Shown: positions 1-7,961 of the stretch, piece by piece
Layout: each line of letters begins with the position of its first letter
How positions within the stretch are numbered: position 1 is the stretch's first letter
Assembly (NCBI RefSeq): GCF_964186585.1
Contig: NZ_OZ075067.1
Location: forward strand, 2,790,001 to 2,854,000
Length of the DNA: 64,000 nucleotides
From: Microbacterium sp. MM2322
Lineage (GTDB): Bacteria; Actinomycetota; Actinomycetes; Actinomycetales; Microbacteriaceae
Reading direction: 5' to 3'
Position numbers and translations under genes: made by a program
Notes under the pieces: model-generated
Told to the model about the DNA's origin: nothing
The model's database searches: none
The model's input: only the letters and a program-made list of their open reading frames with translations

Positions 1-446
1 CGGGCGCGTCGGGCCAGGAGCTGAAGATCCTCAACGTTCCCGGTGACAGCGACGGCAAGGTGGGTCTCGTCATCCAGCCGACCGTGCAGTACGCGGTCTA
101 CTCGAAGTCGAAGCACCCCAAGGAAGCGGCGAAGCTGATCGACTTCCTGCTGAACAGCGAGGAAGCGGGCCCGCTCAACAAGCTGACCCTCGGCATCCCC
201 GCCGACCCGAAGGTCCTCGAGGCCATCACGCCCGATCTGACGGAGTCCGAGAAGGAGCAGGTGGCCTTCATCGACCGCCTGTCGAAGGCCGGTGGCACGC
301 CGCAGAACCCGATCGCGCTGCCGACCTCGCAGCTCGGCCCGATCATCACCAAGCTGCTCGACGACGTCACCTTCGACAAGACGACCCCCGCGGATGCCGC
401 GAAGGAACTCCTGTCGCAGGTCGACACGGCACTCGCCGCGAGCTGA
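1..446 (+). CDS. Sugar ABC transporter substrate-binding protein, C-terminal part (5' end outside window)
   Basis: The reading frame is already open at base 3 and ends with TGA at 444-446, giving 147 visible residues. The segment with VQYAVYSKSKHP followed by EAAKLIDFLLNSEEAG is typical of the C-terminal lobe of family 1 (MalE/UgpB-like) extracellular solute-binding proteins, which deliver sugars to a membrane ABC permease. No lipobox can be seen because the N-terminus is missing. The permease genes are not downstream, so they would lie upstream of the window or elsewhere. The next gene is a rhamnogalacturonan acetylesterase, which suggests a pectic oligosaccharide as ligand, but this is inference from context only. 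Confidence 0.85.
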   Translation, partial: GASGQELKILNVPGDSDGKVGLVIQPTVQYAVYSKSKHPKEAAKLIDFLLNSEEAGPLNKLTLGIPADPKVLEAITPDLTESEKEQVAFIDRLSKAGGTPQNPIALPTSQLGPIITKLLDDVTFDKTTPADAAKELLSQVDTALAAS

Positions 447-452
447 CAGACG

Positions 453-486
453 GATGCGGCGGTCGGGATCTCCCGGCCGCCGCATC
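453..486 (+). terminator. Hairpin after the solute-binding protein gene
   Basis: An inverted repeat with 16-base arms (453-468 and 471-486), a 2-base loop and one G-T pair starts 7 bases after the stop codon. No T-run follows, as is usual in high-GC actinobacteria. It probably terminates the upstream transcript or partly attenuates read-through into the esterase gene. Confidence 0.6.
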
Positions 487-515
487 GCCATGTCCCGGAC
501 CATCGGAGGATGCGG

Positions 516-1190
516 ATGACTTATCACCTGGCGGGAGACTCGACCGTCGCGCCCATGACCGCCGCGGAGGCGCCGATGGCCGGGTGGGGCGAATGCCTCG
601 ACGAATTCGTGTCGGCGCCGGTCCTGAACCATGCGTTCGGCGGGGCGACGACCGAGTCGTTCCTCGCGAGCGGGACGTGGGAACGGCTGCTCGGGAATGT
701 CGTCGAGGGTGACACGGTGGTGATCCAGTTCGGCCACAACGATCAGAAGCAGCCTGAGCTGCTCGCCTCCCGCGGCGGGTACACGGATCGGCTGCGGCGG
801 ATGGTGGCGGACGTGCGCGAACGCGGCGCGCGGCCCGTGCTCTGCACGTCGTGCGAACGGCGCTGGTACGACGGCGAGCGCGTGACGCCGACGCACGGCG
901 ACTACCCGAATGCCGTGCGCGACCTCGCCGCGGAGGAGGGCGTCGACCTCATCGACCTCACGGCGTTCACGACCTGGCTCTACGAGGATCTGGGGGATGC
1001 GGCATCCGCCCGGTTGTTGTCGCACTACGCGCCTGGGGAGACCACCGCGTGGCCGGAGGGCTTGGTCGACGACACGCACTTCCGCCTCGAGGGGGCGCGT
1101 CGGATCGCGCGCTTCGTGGCGACGAGCCTGCGCGCGATCGAGCGTCGCGACGGCAATCAGCCGGCGAAGGGGTCGACGCTGACGGCGTGA
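516..1190 (+). CDS. Rhamnogalacturonan acetylesterase-like SGNH hydrolase
   Basis: This 224-residue protein has the SGNH/GDSL esterase blocks: GDSTV at residues 7-11 with nucleophile Ser9, FGHND at 72-76 with the oxyanion Asn75, and the DDTH pair Asp185/His188. The GDSTV form and the size match the CE12 rhamnogalacturonan acetylesterases (YesT/RhgT-like), which remove acetyl groups from galacturonate in rhamnogalacturonan-I. There is no signal peptide, so it would act on imported oligosaccharides. I chose the ATG at 516 because GGAGG at 505-509 sits at the right distance; the ATG at 510 overlaps that site. It fits the pectin genes that follow. Confidence 0.85.
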   Translation: MTYHLAGDSTVAPMTAAEAPMAGWGECLDEFVSAPVLNHAFGGATTESFLASGTWERLLGNVVEGDTVVIQFGHNDQKQPELLASRGGYTDRLRRMVADVRERGARPVLCTSCERRWYDGERVTPTHGDYPNAVRDLAAEEGVDLIDLTAFTTWLYEDLGDAASARLLSHYAPGETTAWPEGLVDDTHFRLEGARRIARFVATSLRAIERRDGNQPAKGSTLTA

Positions 1191-1215
1191 CGCGGGTGCC
1201 TCTTACGCTGGGCAG

Positions 1216-1938
1216 GTGACCGACTACGACCCGCGGATCGTCGACCTCTACGACATCGACAACCCCGACGGTCCAGACCACGACTTCTATCGGGCGCTGG
1301 CCGACGATCGCGAGGCGAGCACGATCCTCGACCTCGGATGCGGGACCGGGATGCTGACGGTCACCCTGGCGCGCGACGGTCGGCGGGTGGTGGGGATGGA
1401 CCCGTCGCGCTCGATGCTCGCGTTCGCTCGCGCCCGCGACGGTGGAGACCGCGTCGAGTGGATCGAAGGTGACAGCACCGCGGCGCCGCCGGGCCCGTTC
1501 GATCTCGTCGTGATGACCGGGAATGTAATGCAGCACATCTCCGACGATGAATGGCCGCGCACCCTCCATGACCTGCACGCCCGAATGCGCTCGGGTGGCA
1601 CGGTGTCGTTCGAGAGCCGCAATCCCGCGTTCCGCGAGTGGGAGTCGTGGGCGTCCGAGAAGCCCGCGACCCGTGACACCGCGCACGGATCGCTCACCGA
1701 GTGGATGGATGTCGAGGTCGTCGACGACCGCATCGTGAGGTTCCGAGCCCGCAACCTCTTCGCGGTCACGGGCGAGACGATCACGGAGGAGCAGTCCCTC
1801 GTGTTCCGCGACCGAGCCGAGCTCGAGTCCGATCTGCGGGCGGCGGGATTCGATGTCGACCGCGTTGACGGCGACTGGGGCGGGACGCCTTTCGATGGGA
1901 CCTCTCGACTGATGATCTTCGTGGCCCGCGCGCGGTAG
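1216..1938 (+). CDS. Class I SAM-dependent methyltransferase
   Basis: The 240-residue protein has the class I methyltransferase motif LDLGCGTG at residues 38-45, an acidic residue at the end of the next strand (GMDPSRSML), and a later DLVVMTGNVMQH strand, all typical of the small-molecule methyltransferases of the Methyltransf_11/25 type. The start is GTG at 1216. The substrate cannot be told from the sequence. It lies 25 bases after the esterase on the same strand, but nothing in the protein links it to pectin use. The gene ends directly in a 15-bp tandem repeat. Confidence 0.85.
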   Translation: MTDYDPRIVDLYDIDNPDGPDHDFYRALADDREASTILDLGCGTGMLTVTLARDGRRVVGMDPSRSMLAFARARDGGDRVEWIEGDSTAAPPGPFDLVVMTGNVMQHISDDEWPRTLHDLHARMRSGGTVSFESRNPAFREWESWASEKPATRDTAHGSLTEWMDVEVVDDRIVRFRARNLFAVTGETITEEQSLVFRDRAELESDLRAAGFDVDRVDGDWGGTPFDGTSRLMIFVARAR

Positions 1939-1990
1939 CGCGGGGCGCGGTAGCGCGGGGCGCGGTAGCGCGGGGCGCGGTAGCGCGGGG
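1931..1990. repeat. 15-bp tandem repeat, four copies
   Basis: Four exact copies of CGCGGTAGCGCGGGG start at 1931, 1946, 1961 and 1976, followed by a decayed fifth copy. The first copy includes the last codons and the TAG stop of the methyltransferase gene. Every copy carries a TAG in that frame, so copy-number changes would not extend the protein. Confidence 0.9.
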
Positions 1991-2085
1991 CGCGGTGGCG
2001 GCGGCTCGGCGCGGTGCGGTCGGCGTCAGAGCGCTCAGGCGCGCCGGCGCGGCACCGCGGCACGGCCTGACGGCCAGGGTCTGCG

Positions 2086-3402
2086 TCAGAACGGTGCCGG
2101 GTCGCCGGGGTGTGTGGCGACAGGGGTGAAGGCGACGGCCGGGGTGGGTGCGTCTTCGCGGTAGGTCCTGCCGAGGGGTGAGGTCCATTCGAGGACACCA
2201 CCCTTCAGTTGTCGGACCTTCCAGGCGGTGAACTGCTTCATCGAATGATGCCGTTGGCATAGATGCGCGAGGTTGGAGAGTTCGGTGCGTCCGCCGAGGG
2301 CGTGGTCGTGGGTGTGGTCGACTTCGCAGCGGATGGCGGCGACGCGGCATCCGGGGAACCGGCAGTGCTGATCCCGGGCTTGCAGGAACCGTCGCATCCC
2401 GGCCGGGACACGGTACGAATCCGTCGACACGGTGACTCCGGTGGTCGGGTCGTGGAACAGACGCTCCCATGTGTGCGTCGCACCGGCGAGAAGGCGGGCG
2501 GTGGCCGGGTCGATGGGCGAGCGGCCGGCAAGATCGCACGGACCGTCGTCCGCTCCGGTGAGTGTCGCCGCAGGGACGAGCACTTGCACGCGGGCGCGGA
2601 TCGCACCGAGCGGTCCGGCGGTGGTGTCGCGCGTGTCATCGAGCGCCGGTGTTCCGGCGAGGAGCAGGTCGGCGAACACGTCGGCCCGGACCTGATCGGT
2701 GGTGCGCGCGTCGGTCGCGACGACCTCCGAGTTCGCGGCGCGTTCGTCCCTCGTGTCGACGATCGCCCGCGCCTGCTGCGTGAGCCGATCGTGGATCCCC
2801 TCCGCGATCACGGTCGGGAGAGTCGCGATCAGATCGCTCATCCCATCCCGCCCCGGGATCATCCGAACGCACCGCCCCGCCGCGGCCTCTTCGTGTCGTT
2901 CCACGAACGATCGCGGGTGCATTCGGTGCGCGAGGATCTCCAGTTCACCCCGAACCCGGTTCGACGTCTCACCTTCGCATCGTTCGATCGCGACCTTCTC
3001 GAACTTCGCCCACAACTCCGCGGGCAGGTTCACCCCGGTCTCGACGATCGCCCTCACGTGACCCTGCACGATCCGTCCGGCCTCCCAAGCCGCCACCGCG
3101 GCAGGGAACCCCTCGATCGTCACCCGGGCTTCGCCGATCTGGCGTTGCACCGTGCGGTCGGTGGTCCGCATCGCCCCCGCGACTTCGGCCGAGATCGACC
3201 GCAGCACCATGTCGTGCAGGGTCACTTTCGCGTTCAGGTGCGCGCCCTGCTCCTCCGCCAACCGGCCCGCAGCGGCGAGCACACGCAACTCCCGGATCTG
3301 CACACGAGCAAGCTCAACGGCTACGTCCTCGACGTCCGCGACGATCCCCGCGATGGCGGCGAGATACGCATCGCCACCGGGGGTTTCCATCGCTTCCGCC
3401 AT
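2086..3402 (-). CDS. DUF222 domain / HNH endonuclease-like protein (13E12 repeat family)
   Basis: This 438-residue protein has the long helical DUF222 region followed by an HNH domain: paired cysteines Cys347/Cys352, the core EVDHTHD around Asp362-His363, Asn377 and the final CQRHH around 382-386. Such proteins occur in many copies in actinobacterial genomes, and their role is unclear; association with mobile DNA or DNA repair has been proposed. The zinc and HNH residues look intact. The start is ATG 3402; the ATG five codons in, with GGAAG before it, is an alternative. It is the last of three minus-strand genes. Confidence 0.85.
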   Translation of the reverse strand: MAEAMETPGGDAYLAAIAGIVADVEDVAVELARVQIRELRVLAAAGRLAEEQGAHLNAKVTLHDMVLRSISAEVAGAMRTTDRTVQRQIGEARVTIEGFPAAVAAWEAGRIVQGHVRAIVETGVNLPAELWAKFEKVAIERCEGETSNRVRGELEILAHRMHPRSFVERHEEAAAGRCVRMIPGRDGMSDLIATLPTVIAEGIHDRLTQQARAIVDTRDERAANSEVVATDARTTDQVRADVFADLLLAGTPALDDTRDTTAGPLGAIRARVQVLVPAATLTGADDGPCDLAGRSPIDPATARLLAGATHTWERLFHDPTTGVTVSTDSYRVPAGMRRFLQARDQHCRFPGCRVAAIRCEVDHTHDHALGGRTELSNLAHLCQRHHSMKQFTAWKVRQLKGGVLEWTSPLGRTYREDAPTPAVAFTPVATHPGDPAPF

Positions 3403-3513
3403 ACCTGCACTCTCGCACCAACCTCCGACATCGACCCCGGCAGAATCAGCCGAAAACGGCCCCTATCCGCATCCCGAGAATGAGAGTTCATTCATCTCGA
3501 GCGGGCGCTCACG

Positions 3514-4332
3514 TCAGCGCGTGGCGTGGGGCTTCTTGATCGGGACCGCGATGCGGTGGACCCGCTCCTCTCCGTCGGGTGCGTCATGGAGATCACGAGC
3601 GACATGCACGGTCGCGTGGGGTGCGCCCGCCAGCACGGCCGGGACGCCTCGCAGCGGCAGGTTCTCCGCCACGTGCAGCTCGCGCAGCGCAGCCGAGCCG
3701 CCGAAGGCGGAGATATCGATGGACCCCTGCGCCGTGTCGAGGGTGGAGTTGTACACCTGCACCGACGCGAGTCGAGGGCTGCGCGCGAGATCGTCGAGAT
3801 CGCTCCACCGCAGGCTGTGTGTCATGAAGGTGGTGAGCTGCGCGGGCGGATGCGACCACACGATACGCGCCGTCTGCGACCTGCCCCGGAGCTTGAGAAA
3901 CTCGAGCCGATCGCTGCCGTCGCCGATGCGCACGTCCTCGTCCCGCACCCGGCCGATCTGGAGCGTGACGACGTCGGACAGACCCACCCAGCCGTCGGCG
4001 ACGAAGGATGCCGCTTCGCAGTCGATCCTCCGCAGCCACCCGACGTCCTCGCTCCGAACCGGTGACGCACCGGGCGTCCAGACGCAGAGCTCGTCGACAC
4101 CGCTCCCCCTCATCGACGCGATGTCCGGCGTCCTCACCCGATCGTGCAGGAACACGGTTCGAAGCGTCGGGATGTCCGCAACCCACCGCATGTCGACACC
4201 GGGAGAGTCGAAGGACGCCGCGTCGAGCCGGAGCGTCGTCGCCCCGGCATCCCGAGCCTGATCGACCTCGACGACGCGCGGCGACCCGTCCACGATGCGG
4301 GCACCCGTGCGGGAATGCAGAATCAACGCCAT
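3514..4332 (-). CDS. Hypothetical protein with leucine-rich, solenoid-like pattern
   Basis: I do not recognise this 272-residue protein. Short blocks of the type LRTVFLHD, VDELCVW, VVTLQIG, LEFLKLRG and LRELHV recur every 20-25 residues, which resembles a leucine-rich or beta-solenoid repeat protein. There is no signal peptide or membrane segment. The ATG at 4332 is preceded by GGAG at a 7-base distance. It lies 28 bases downstream of the M24-like gene on the same strand, so the two may be co-transcribed. Codon use matches the neighbours. Confidence 0.75.
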   Translation of the reverse strand: MALILHSRTGARIVDGSPRVVEVDQARDAGATTLRLDAASFDSPGVDMRWVADIPTLRTVFLHDRVRTPDIASMRGSGVDELCVWTPGASPVRSEDVGWLRRIDCEAASFVADGWVGLSDVVTLQIGRVRDEDVRIGDGSDRLEFLKLRGRSQTARIVWSHPPAQLTTFMTHSLRWSDLDDLARSPRLASVQVYNSTLDTAQGSIDISAFGGSAALRELHVAENLPLRGVPAVLAGAPHATVHVARDLHDAPDGEERVHRIAVPIKKPHATR

Positions 4333-4360
4333 AGACGTCTCCGAATCCGAGCGCGCCGCC

Positions 4361-5398
4361 TCAGCCGAACGCGCGCGCCACCGGCCGCCTCACGCCCGCG
4401 AACTCCACGGTCGGCCAGGCCGGGTCTACCGTCAGCACCTCGACACCCGACTCCGTCACGAGCACGGTGTCCTCGACCTTCGCGCCCGGTGCGCTCGGGT
4501 TCCACGCGAACGCGTGGTTCGAGACCACGGCATCCGTCGTCAGGCTCGTCGCGCGGGGGTCGCGCCCGGCGTACCCGGTCGGTCCGCCCTGGTGGTGCTT
4601 CGTCCACTCGTCCGCATCGAAACCGGATGCCGCGTACCCGGCAGTCCCGGCCGCGAAGACGTCGTTCAACCGGGCACCCGGACGGGTCGCGGCGAAGAAC
4701 GCCGCCTCGACCTCGAGGATCCGCGCGTCGTCGGCGCCCGCCTCGCCGACCCACCGCGTCGCGTTCGCGATGAGGCCGTGCCGCCGCCCGCAGACGACGA
4801 GCATCGCCCGACGTCCGAGCGGCCCGTCGGTGGGGAGCGGATGCCGGTGCGCCAAGCGCTCCTCGCCCGCGACGAGGATCACGAGCGGATCGATCCCTCG
4901 CGCGGCGAGACCCGACGCGAGCGCCGCCGCGGCGGACCGCTCGGTCGACGACGCACTCAGCCCGCGCGCGACAGCCGTCAGCACCTCCGCCGTCTCGCGC
5001 CCCAGCGCGCGGTAGCGATCCGCCTCCGCCGGCAGCAGCGACGCGCGCGCCGCCCGCAACGCGGCAGCCACCTCAGTCTCGCCCGCCCCGGCACCCGCAG
5101 CCTCGAGCACCGACTGATGCCACGGCACGCGGACCACCCGATCGGCATCTTCGGGCAGCAGCTCCTCTGCGATCAGCCGATCGGCCTCGTTCGCGCTGAC
5201 GAACACCGTGTCGCCGTCATCGTCGACGCGCACGGCGAGAACGGGAGGGCCAGCGAGCGAGACGTGCGTGCGGACGCCTTCGAGGTACCAGGCGAGCGCT
5301 TCGTGCGATGAGAGCACGAGCGGGCGACCACCGGCATCCCGCCGCACACCGGCCACCCGCTCGCGTTTCGCGGCTCGGTCAACAGCAGATCCGGACAT
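4361..5398 (-). CDS. M24-family (creatinase/aminopeptidase P fold) protein, probably without metal site
   Basis: The 345-residue protein has the two-domain layout of the creatinase/Xaa-Pro peptidase family: an N-terminal domain to about residue 150 and a C-terminal pita-bread domain with KHHQGG and the closing GAKVEDTVLVTESG. The two aspartates and first glutamate of the usual dinuclear metal site are not visible. The strand that should carry them reads VVCGRRHGLIANATRW, and the PGMxxTIEPG segment is replaced by AFAWNPSAPG. It may be metal-independent (like creatinase) or a non-catalytic relative. It is divergent from the LacI gene, with a LacI-type operator between them, so it probably belongs to the uronate regulon. 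A GGGAG site precedes the ATG. Confidence 0.75.
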   Translation of the reverse strand: MSGSAVDRAAKRERVAGVRRDAGGRPLVLSSHEALAWYLEGVRTHVSLAGPPVLAVRVDDDGDTVFVSANEADRLIAEELLPEDADRVVRVPWHQSVLEAAGAGAGETEVAAALRAARASLLPAEADRYRALGRETAEVLTAVARGLSASSTERSAAAALASGLAARGIDPLVILVAGEERLAHRHPLPTDGPLGRRAMLVVCGRRHGLIANATRWVGEAGADDARILEVEAAFFAATRPGARLNDVFAAGTAGYAASGFDADEWTKHHQGGPTGYAGRDPRATSLTTDAVVSNHAFAWNPSAPGAKVEDTVLVTESGVEVLTVDPAWPTVEFAGVRRPVARAFG

Positions 5399-5412
5399 CG
5401 TCGTCTCCCGTC

Positions 5413-5426
5413 ATAAAACGTTTCCT
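5413..5426. promoter_or_regulatory. LacI-type operator in the divergent promoter region
   Basis: The sequence ATAAAACGTTTCCT is centred on the palindrome AAACGTTT (5416-5423), the CG-centred core typical of LacI-family operators. It lies between the divergent M24-like and lacI genes. The same core, within AAAACGTTTCCT, recurs at 6559-6570 upstream of the sugar operon. It is probably the autoregulatory site of the regulator at 5489. Confidence 0.7.
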
Positions 5427-5488
5427 CGCATAGTATGGCCACACCGGCGCACGCGCTGCGCACGCCGGGAAGGCGCGAAGGGGAGCCG

Positions 5489-6481
5489 ATGGCAGGGCTG
5501 AAGCAGACCACGATCACCGACGTGGCCAAGCACGCCGGCGTCTCGCTGGCAACCGTCTCCCGCGTGATGAACGGCAACGCGACCGTCGATCCGACCCTCG
5601 CCGAGCGGGTCCGCGCTTCTGCCGCCGAGCTCGGCTACTCCGCGAACCCCCTCGCCCGCAGCCTCGTGCTCGGCAAGACCCAGACGATCTCGGTCGTCGT
5701 CCCCGACCTCTCGAACCCCACGTTCCAGGGCATGCTCCGCGGGCTCAGCCGCGCGGCCGTCGCCGACGGCTATCACGTGCTCGTGGCCGACTCCGACGAG
5801 GACGAAGACCAGGAACGCCTGCTCGCCCTCGAATCGCGTCGCCGCTCCGACGGCCTCGTGCTCTGCGCTCCCCGCATGTCGGATGCCGCCCTCGCCGAGG
5901 TCCTTGCCGAAGTGGCGCCGGTCGTCCTCGTCAACCGCGCCGGCGATGCTCCGAGCGTCGCCGCGGACTATCGCACCCCGCTCCGCGAAGTCATCGACCA
6001 CCTCTACGGCCTCGGCCACCGCCGCATCGCCTACCTCGCGGGCGCCAAGCGGAGCGCCTCGAACGCGCAGCGTCTCGCCGCGCTCGACGACGCCCGCGCG
6101 ACCCTCGAGGGGTGCGAGATCTTCGAGATCCCCGCCGGCGTCGACTTCGCGGCCGGCGCCGACTCGCTCGACGCGGTCCTCGACTCGGGCGCGACGGCCG
6201 TCCTCGCCTTCAACGACCTGTCCGCCATGGGCCTGCTCAGTGCAGCGACCGAGCGCGGCCTGACGGTGCCTGGAGACCTGTCGATCGCGGGCTTCGACGA
6301 CATCCCCTTCGCGCGCTACACCTCCCCCGGGCTGACGACCGCCGCCGTCCCGACGGCGGAGCTCGGCGCCCTCGCCTGGCGAGCACTCCGCGCCCTGCTG
6401 CAGGGCGAGACGCCCGACGCCACGCACACCGTCGTCCCCGAGGTCATCCTCCGCGGAACGACTGCCGCGCCCACGCGCTGA
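5489..6481 (+). CDS. LacI-family transcriptional regulator of the uronate-type operon
   Basis: The 330-residue protein has the N-terminal LacI helix-turn-helix (TITDVAKHAGVSLATVSRVM) and a periplasmic-binding-protein-like effector domain ending with FDDIPFARYTSPGLTT, both standard for the family. The ATG at 5489 is preferred over an upstream in-frame ATG because AAGGGGAG precedes it and the helix-turn-helix then starts close to the N-terminus. It lies next to the operon that starts at 6615, and identical operator cores flank the gene, so it most likely represses that operon and the M24-like gene in the absence of a sugar-acid effector. The effector is not known. Confidence 0.92.
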   Translation: MAGLKQTTITDVAKHAGVSLATVSRVMNGNATVDPTLAERVRASAAELGYSANPLARSLVLGKTQTISVVVPDLSNPTFQGMLRGLSRAAVADGYHVLVADSDEDEDQERLLALESRRRSDGLVLCAPRMSDAALAEVLAEVAPVVLVNRAGDAPSVAADYRTPLREVIDHLYGLGHRRIAYLAGAKRSASNAQRLAALDDARATLEGCEIFEIPAGVDFAAGADSLDAVLDSGATAVLAFNDLSAMGLLSAATERGLTVPGDLSIAGFDDIPFARYTSPGLTTAAVPTAELGALAWRALRALLQGETPDATHTVVPEVILRGTTAAPTR

Positions 6482-6491
6482 ATCGCGCGAC

Positions 6492-6503
6492 TGAAACGAT
6501 CCA
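6492..6503. promoter_or_regulatory. Possible second LacI-type site related to the rhamnose operator
   Basis: TGAAACGATCCA differs by one base from TGAAACGATTCA, which is the reverse complement of the site found upstream of the rhamnose genes at 31384. It lies 112 bases before the start of the oxidoreductase gene. It may allow rhamnose-dependent control of the uronate operon, or it may be chance. Confidence 0.35.
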
Positions 6504-6556
6504 CTTTCCCTCGAGAACATTCCTCGCGGAGCCGGCGGCATCCGTGCTACCTTCTG

Positions 6557-6570
6557 AGAAAACGTTTCCT
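6557..6570. promoter_or_regulatory. LacI-type operator before the sugar-acid operon
   Basis: GAGAAAACGTTTCC TG contains the same AAACGTTT core (6560-6567) as the site at 5416 and shares AAAACGTTTCCT with it. It is 45 bases upstream of the ATG at 6615, a position suited to blocking transcription of the operon. Confidence 0.7.
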
Positions 6571-6614
6571 GAGCCTGTTTCCCGGCTTGGAGGAGTCCGG
6601 CACGAAGGAGAGCC

Positions 6615-7961
6615 ATGACCACTCGGTACGCCCTCGTCGGCGCAGGCCACCGCGCACAGATGTACGTGGACGCCATCGCTGACGACTACCGCGACCGCGC
6701 CGAACTCGTCGCGATCTGCGAGCCGAACCCCACCCGCGCAGAGTTCTACGTCGACCGCCTCGTGGCCCACGGCCTCGCCGCCCCGAGCACCTGGCAGCCC
6801 GACCAGCTCGAGGAGATGATCCGCGCCGAGCGCATCGAGCGGGTCATCATCACGGCGCGCGACGACCTGCACGCCGAGCTCATCGTCCGGTCGATGGATG
6901 CCGGGGCCGACGTCGTCGTCGAAAAGCCCCTCACCATCGACGCACCGAGCGCCGCCGCCATCGAGGCGGCCGCCGAGCGCCCCGGACGCTCCGTCGTCCT
7001 GACGTTCAACTACCGCTACGCGCCGCGCAACACGGCCCTCCGCCAGGTCATCGCCGAGGGACGCATCGGTCGCGTCACCTCGATCGACTTCTCCTGGATG
7101 CTCGACACGCAGCACGGCGCGGACTACTTCCGCCGCTGGCACCGCGAGAAGGAGCACTCCGGCGGGCTCCTCGTCCACAAGTCCAGCCACCACTTCGACC
7201 TCGTCAACTGGTGGATCGGGCAGCGTCCCCGCCGCGTCTTCGCCTCGGGAGCCCTCCGCTTCTACGGCGCCGAGAACGCCGCCGCCCGCGGCCTCGGCGA
7301 CCGCCCCGACCGCGGCACGCACGACGGCGACCGCGACCCGTTCGAGCTCGACCTGCGCGGCGACGAGCGCCTGCGCGCGCTGTATCTCGAGGCCGAGCAG
7401 CACGACGGCTACGTCCGCGACCGCGACGTGTTCGGTCCCGGCATCACGATCGAGGACAACCTCGCCCTCGTCGTCGACTACTCGGACGGCGCGACCCTGT
7501 CGTACTCGCTGAACGCCCATGCCCCCTGGGAGGGCTACCGCGTCGCGATCAACGGCACCGAGGGCCGCGCCGAGCTCGAGGTCGTCGAGCGGGGCGCCGT
7601 CCTCGTCGGCGACGGGCTGCACCCGGTGGTCGACCCGAGTGCGGTGCAGGATGCCGCCCACTCGAGCCTCCGCCCCATGGGCGAGCGCCTGCTCGTGCAG
7701 CGGCACTGGGAGGAAGCCGTCGAGGTCCCGATCGTCTCGGGCGAATCCGCCCACGGCGGCGGCGACGCCCTGCTCCTGGCCGACGTCTTCGCGGGCCCCG
7801 TGGACGACCCGCTGGGGCGCCCAGCCGACTGGACCGACGGCGTCCGTTCGATCGCCGTCGGCATCGCCGGCAACCGCTCGCTCGAGACGGGCCTGCCCGT
7901 GCAGGTCGCCGACCTCGGCGTCGCGATCCTCCGCGACTCGACACCGCGGATCCCCCGATGA
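6615..7961 (+). CDS. Gfo/Idh/MocA-family oxidoreductase
   Basis: This 448-residue protein starts with an NAD(P)-binding Rossmann motif (LVGAGHRAQ, Gly9-Gly11) and has the family signature EKPLT at residues 103-107, followed by the alpha/beta C-terminal domain. Members oxidise or epimerise sugars, inositols and sugar acids using NAD(P). It is the first gene of a six-gene operon whose members overlap by four bases, and it has a strong GAAGGAG ribosome site. A role in bringing a modified or unsaturated uronate or a deoxy sugar into the pathway is plausible, but the substrate cannot be read from the sequence. Confidence 0.9.
   Translation: MTTRYALVGAGHRAQMYVDAIADDYRDRAELVAICEPNPTRAEFYVDRLVAHGLAAPSTWQPDQLEEMIRAERIERVIITARDDLHAELIVRSMDAGADVVVEKPLTIDAPSAAAIEAAAERPGRSVVLTFNYRYAPRNTALRQVIAEGRIGRVTSIDFSWMLDTQHGADYFRRWHREKEHSGGLLVHKSSHHFDLVNWWIGQRPRRVFASGALRFYGAENAAARGLGDRPDRGTHDGDRDPFELDLRGDERLRALYLEAEQHDGYVRDRDVFGPGITIEDNLALVVDYSDGATLSYSLNAHAPWEGYRVAINGTEGRAELEVVERGAVLVGDGLHPVVDPSAVQDAAHSSLRPMGERLLVQRHWEEAVEVPIVSGESAHGGGDALLLADVFAGPVDDPLGRPADWTDGVRSIAVGIAGNRSLETGLPVQVADLGVAILRDSTPRIPR

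Noticed and set aside
2263..3483. Plus-strand frame opposite the DUF222-HNH gene
   Set aside because: No motif and composition of a shadow frame; the minus strand carries the intact HNH site.
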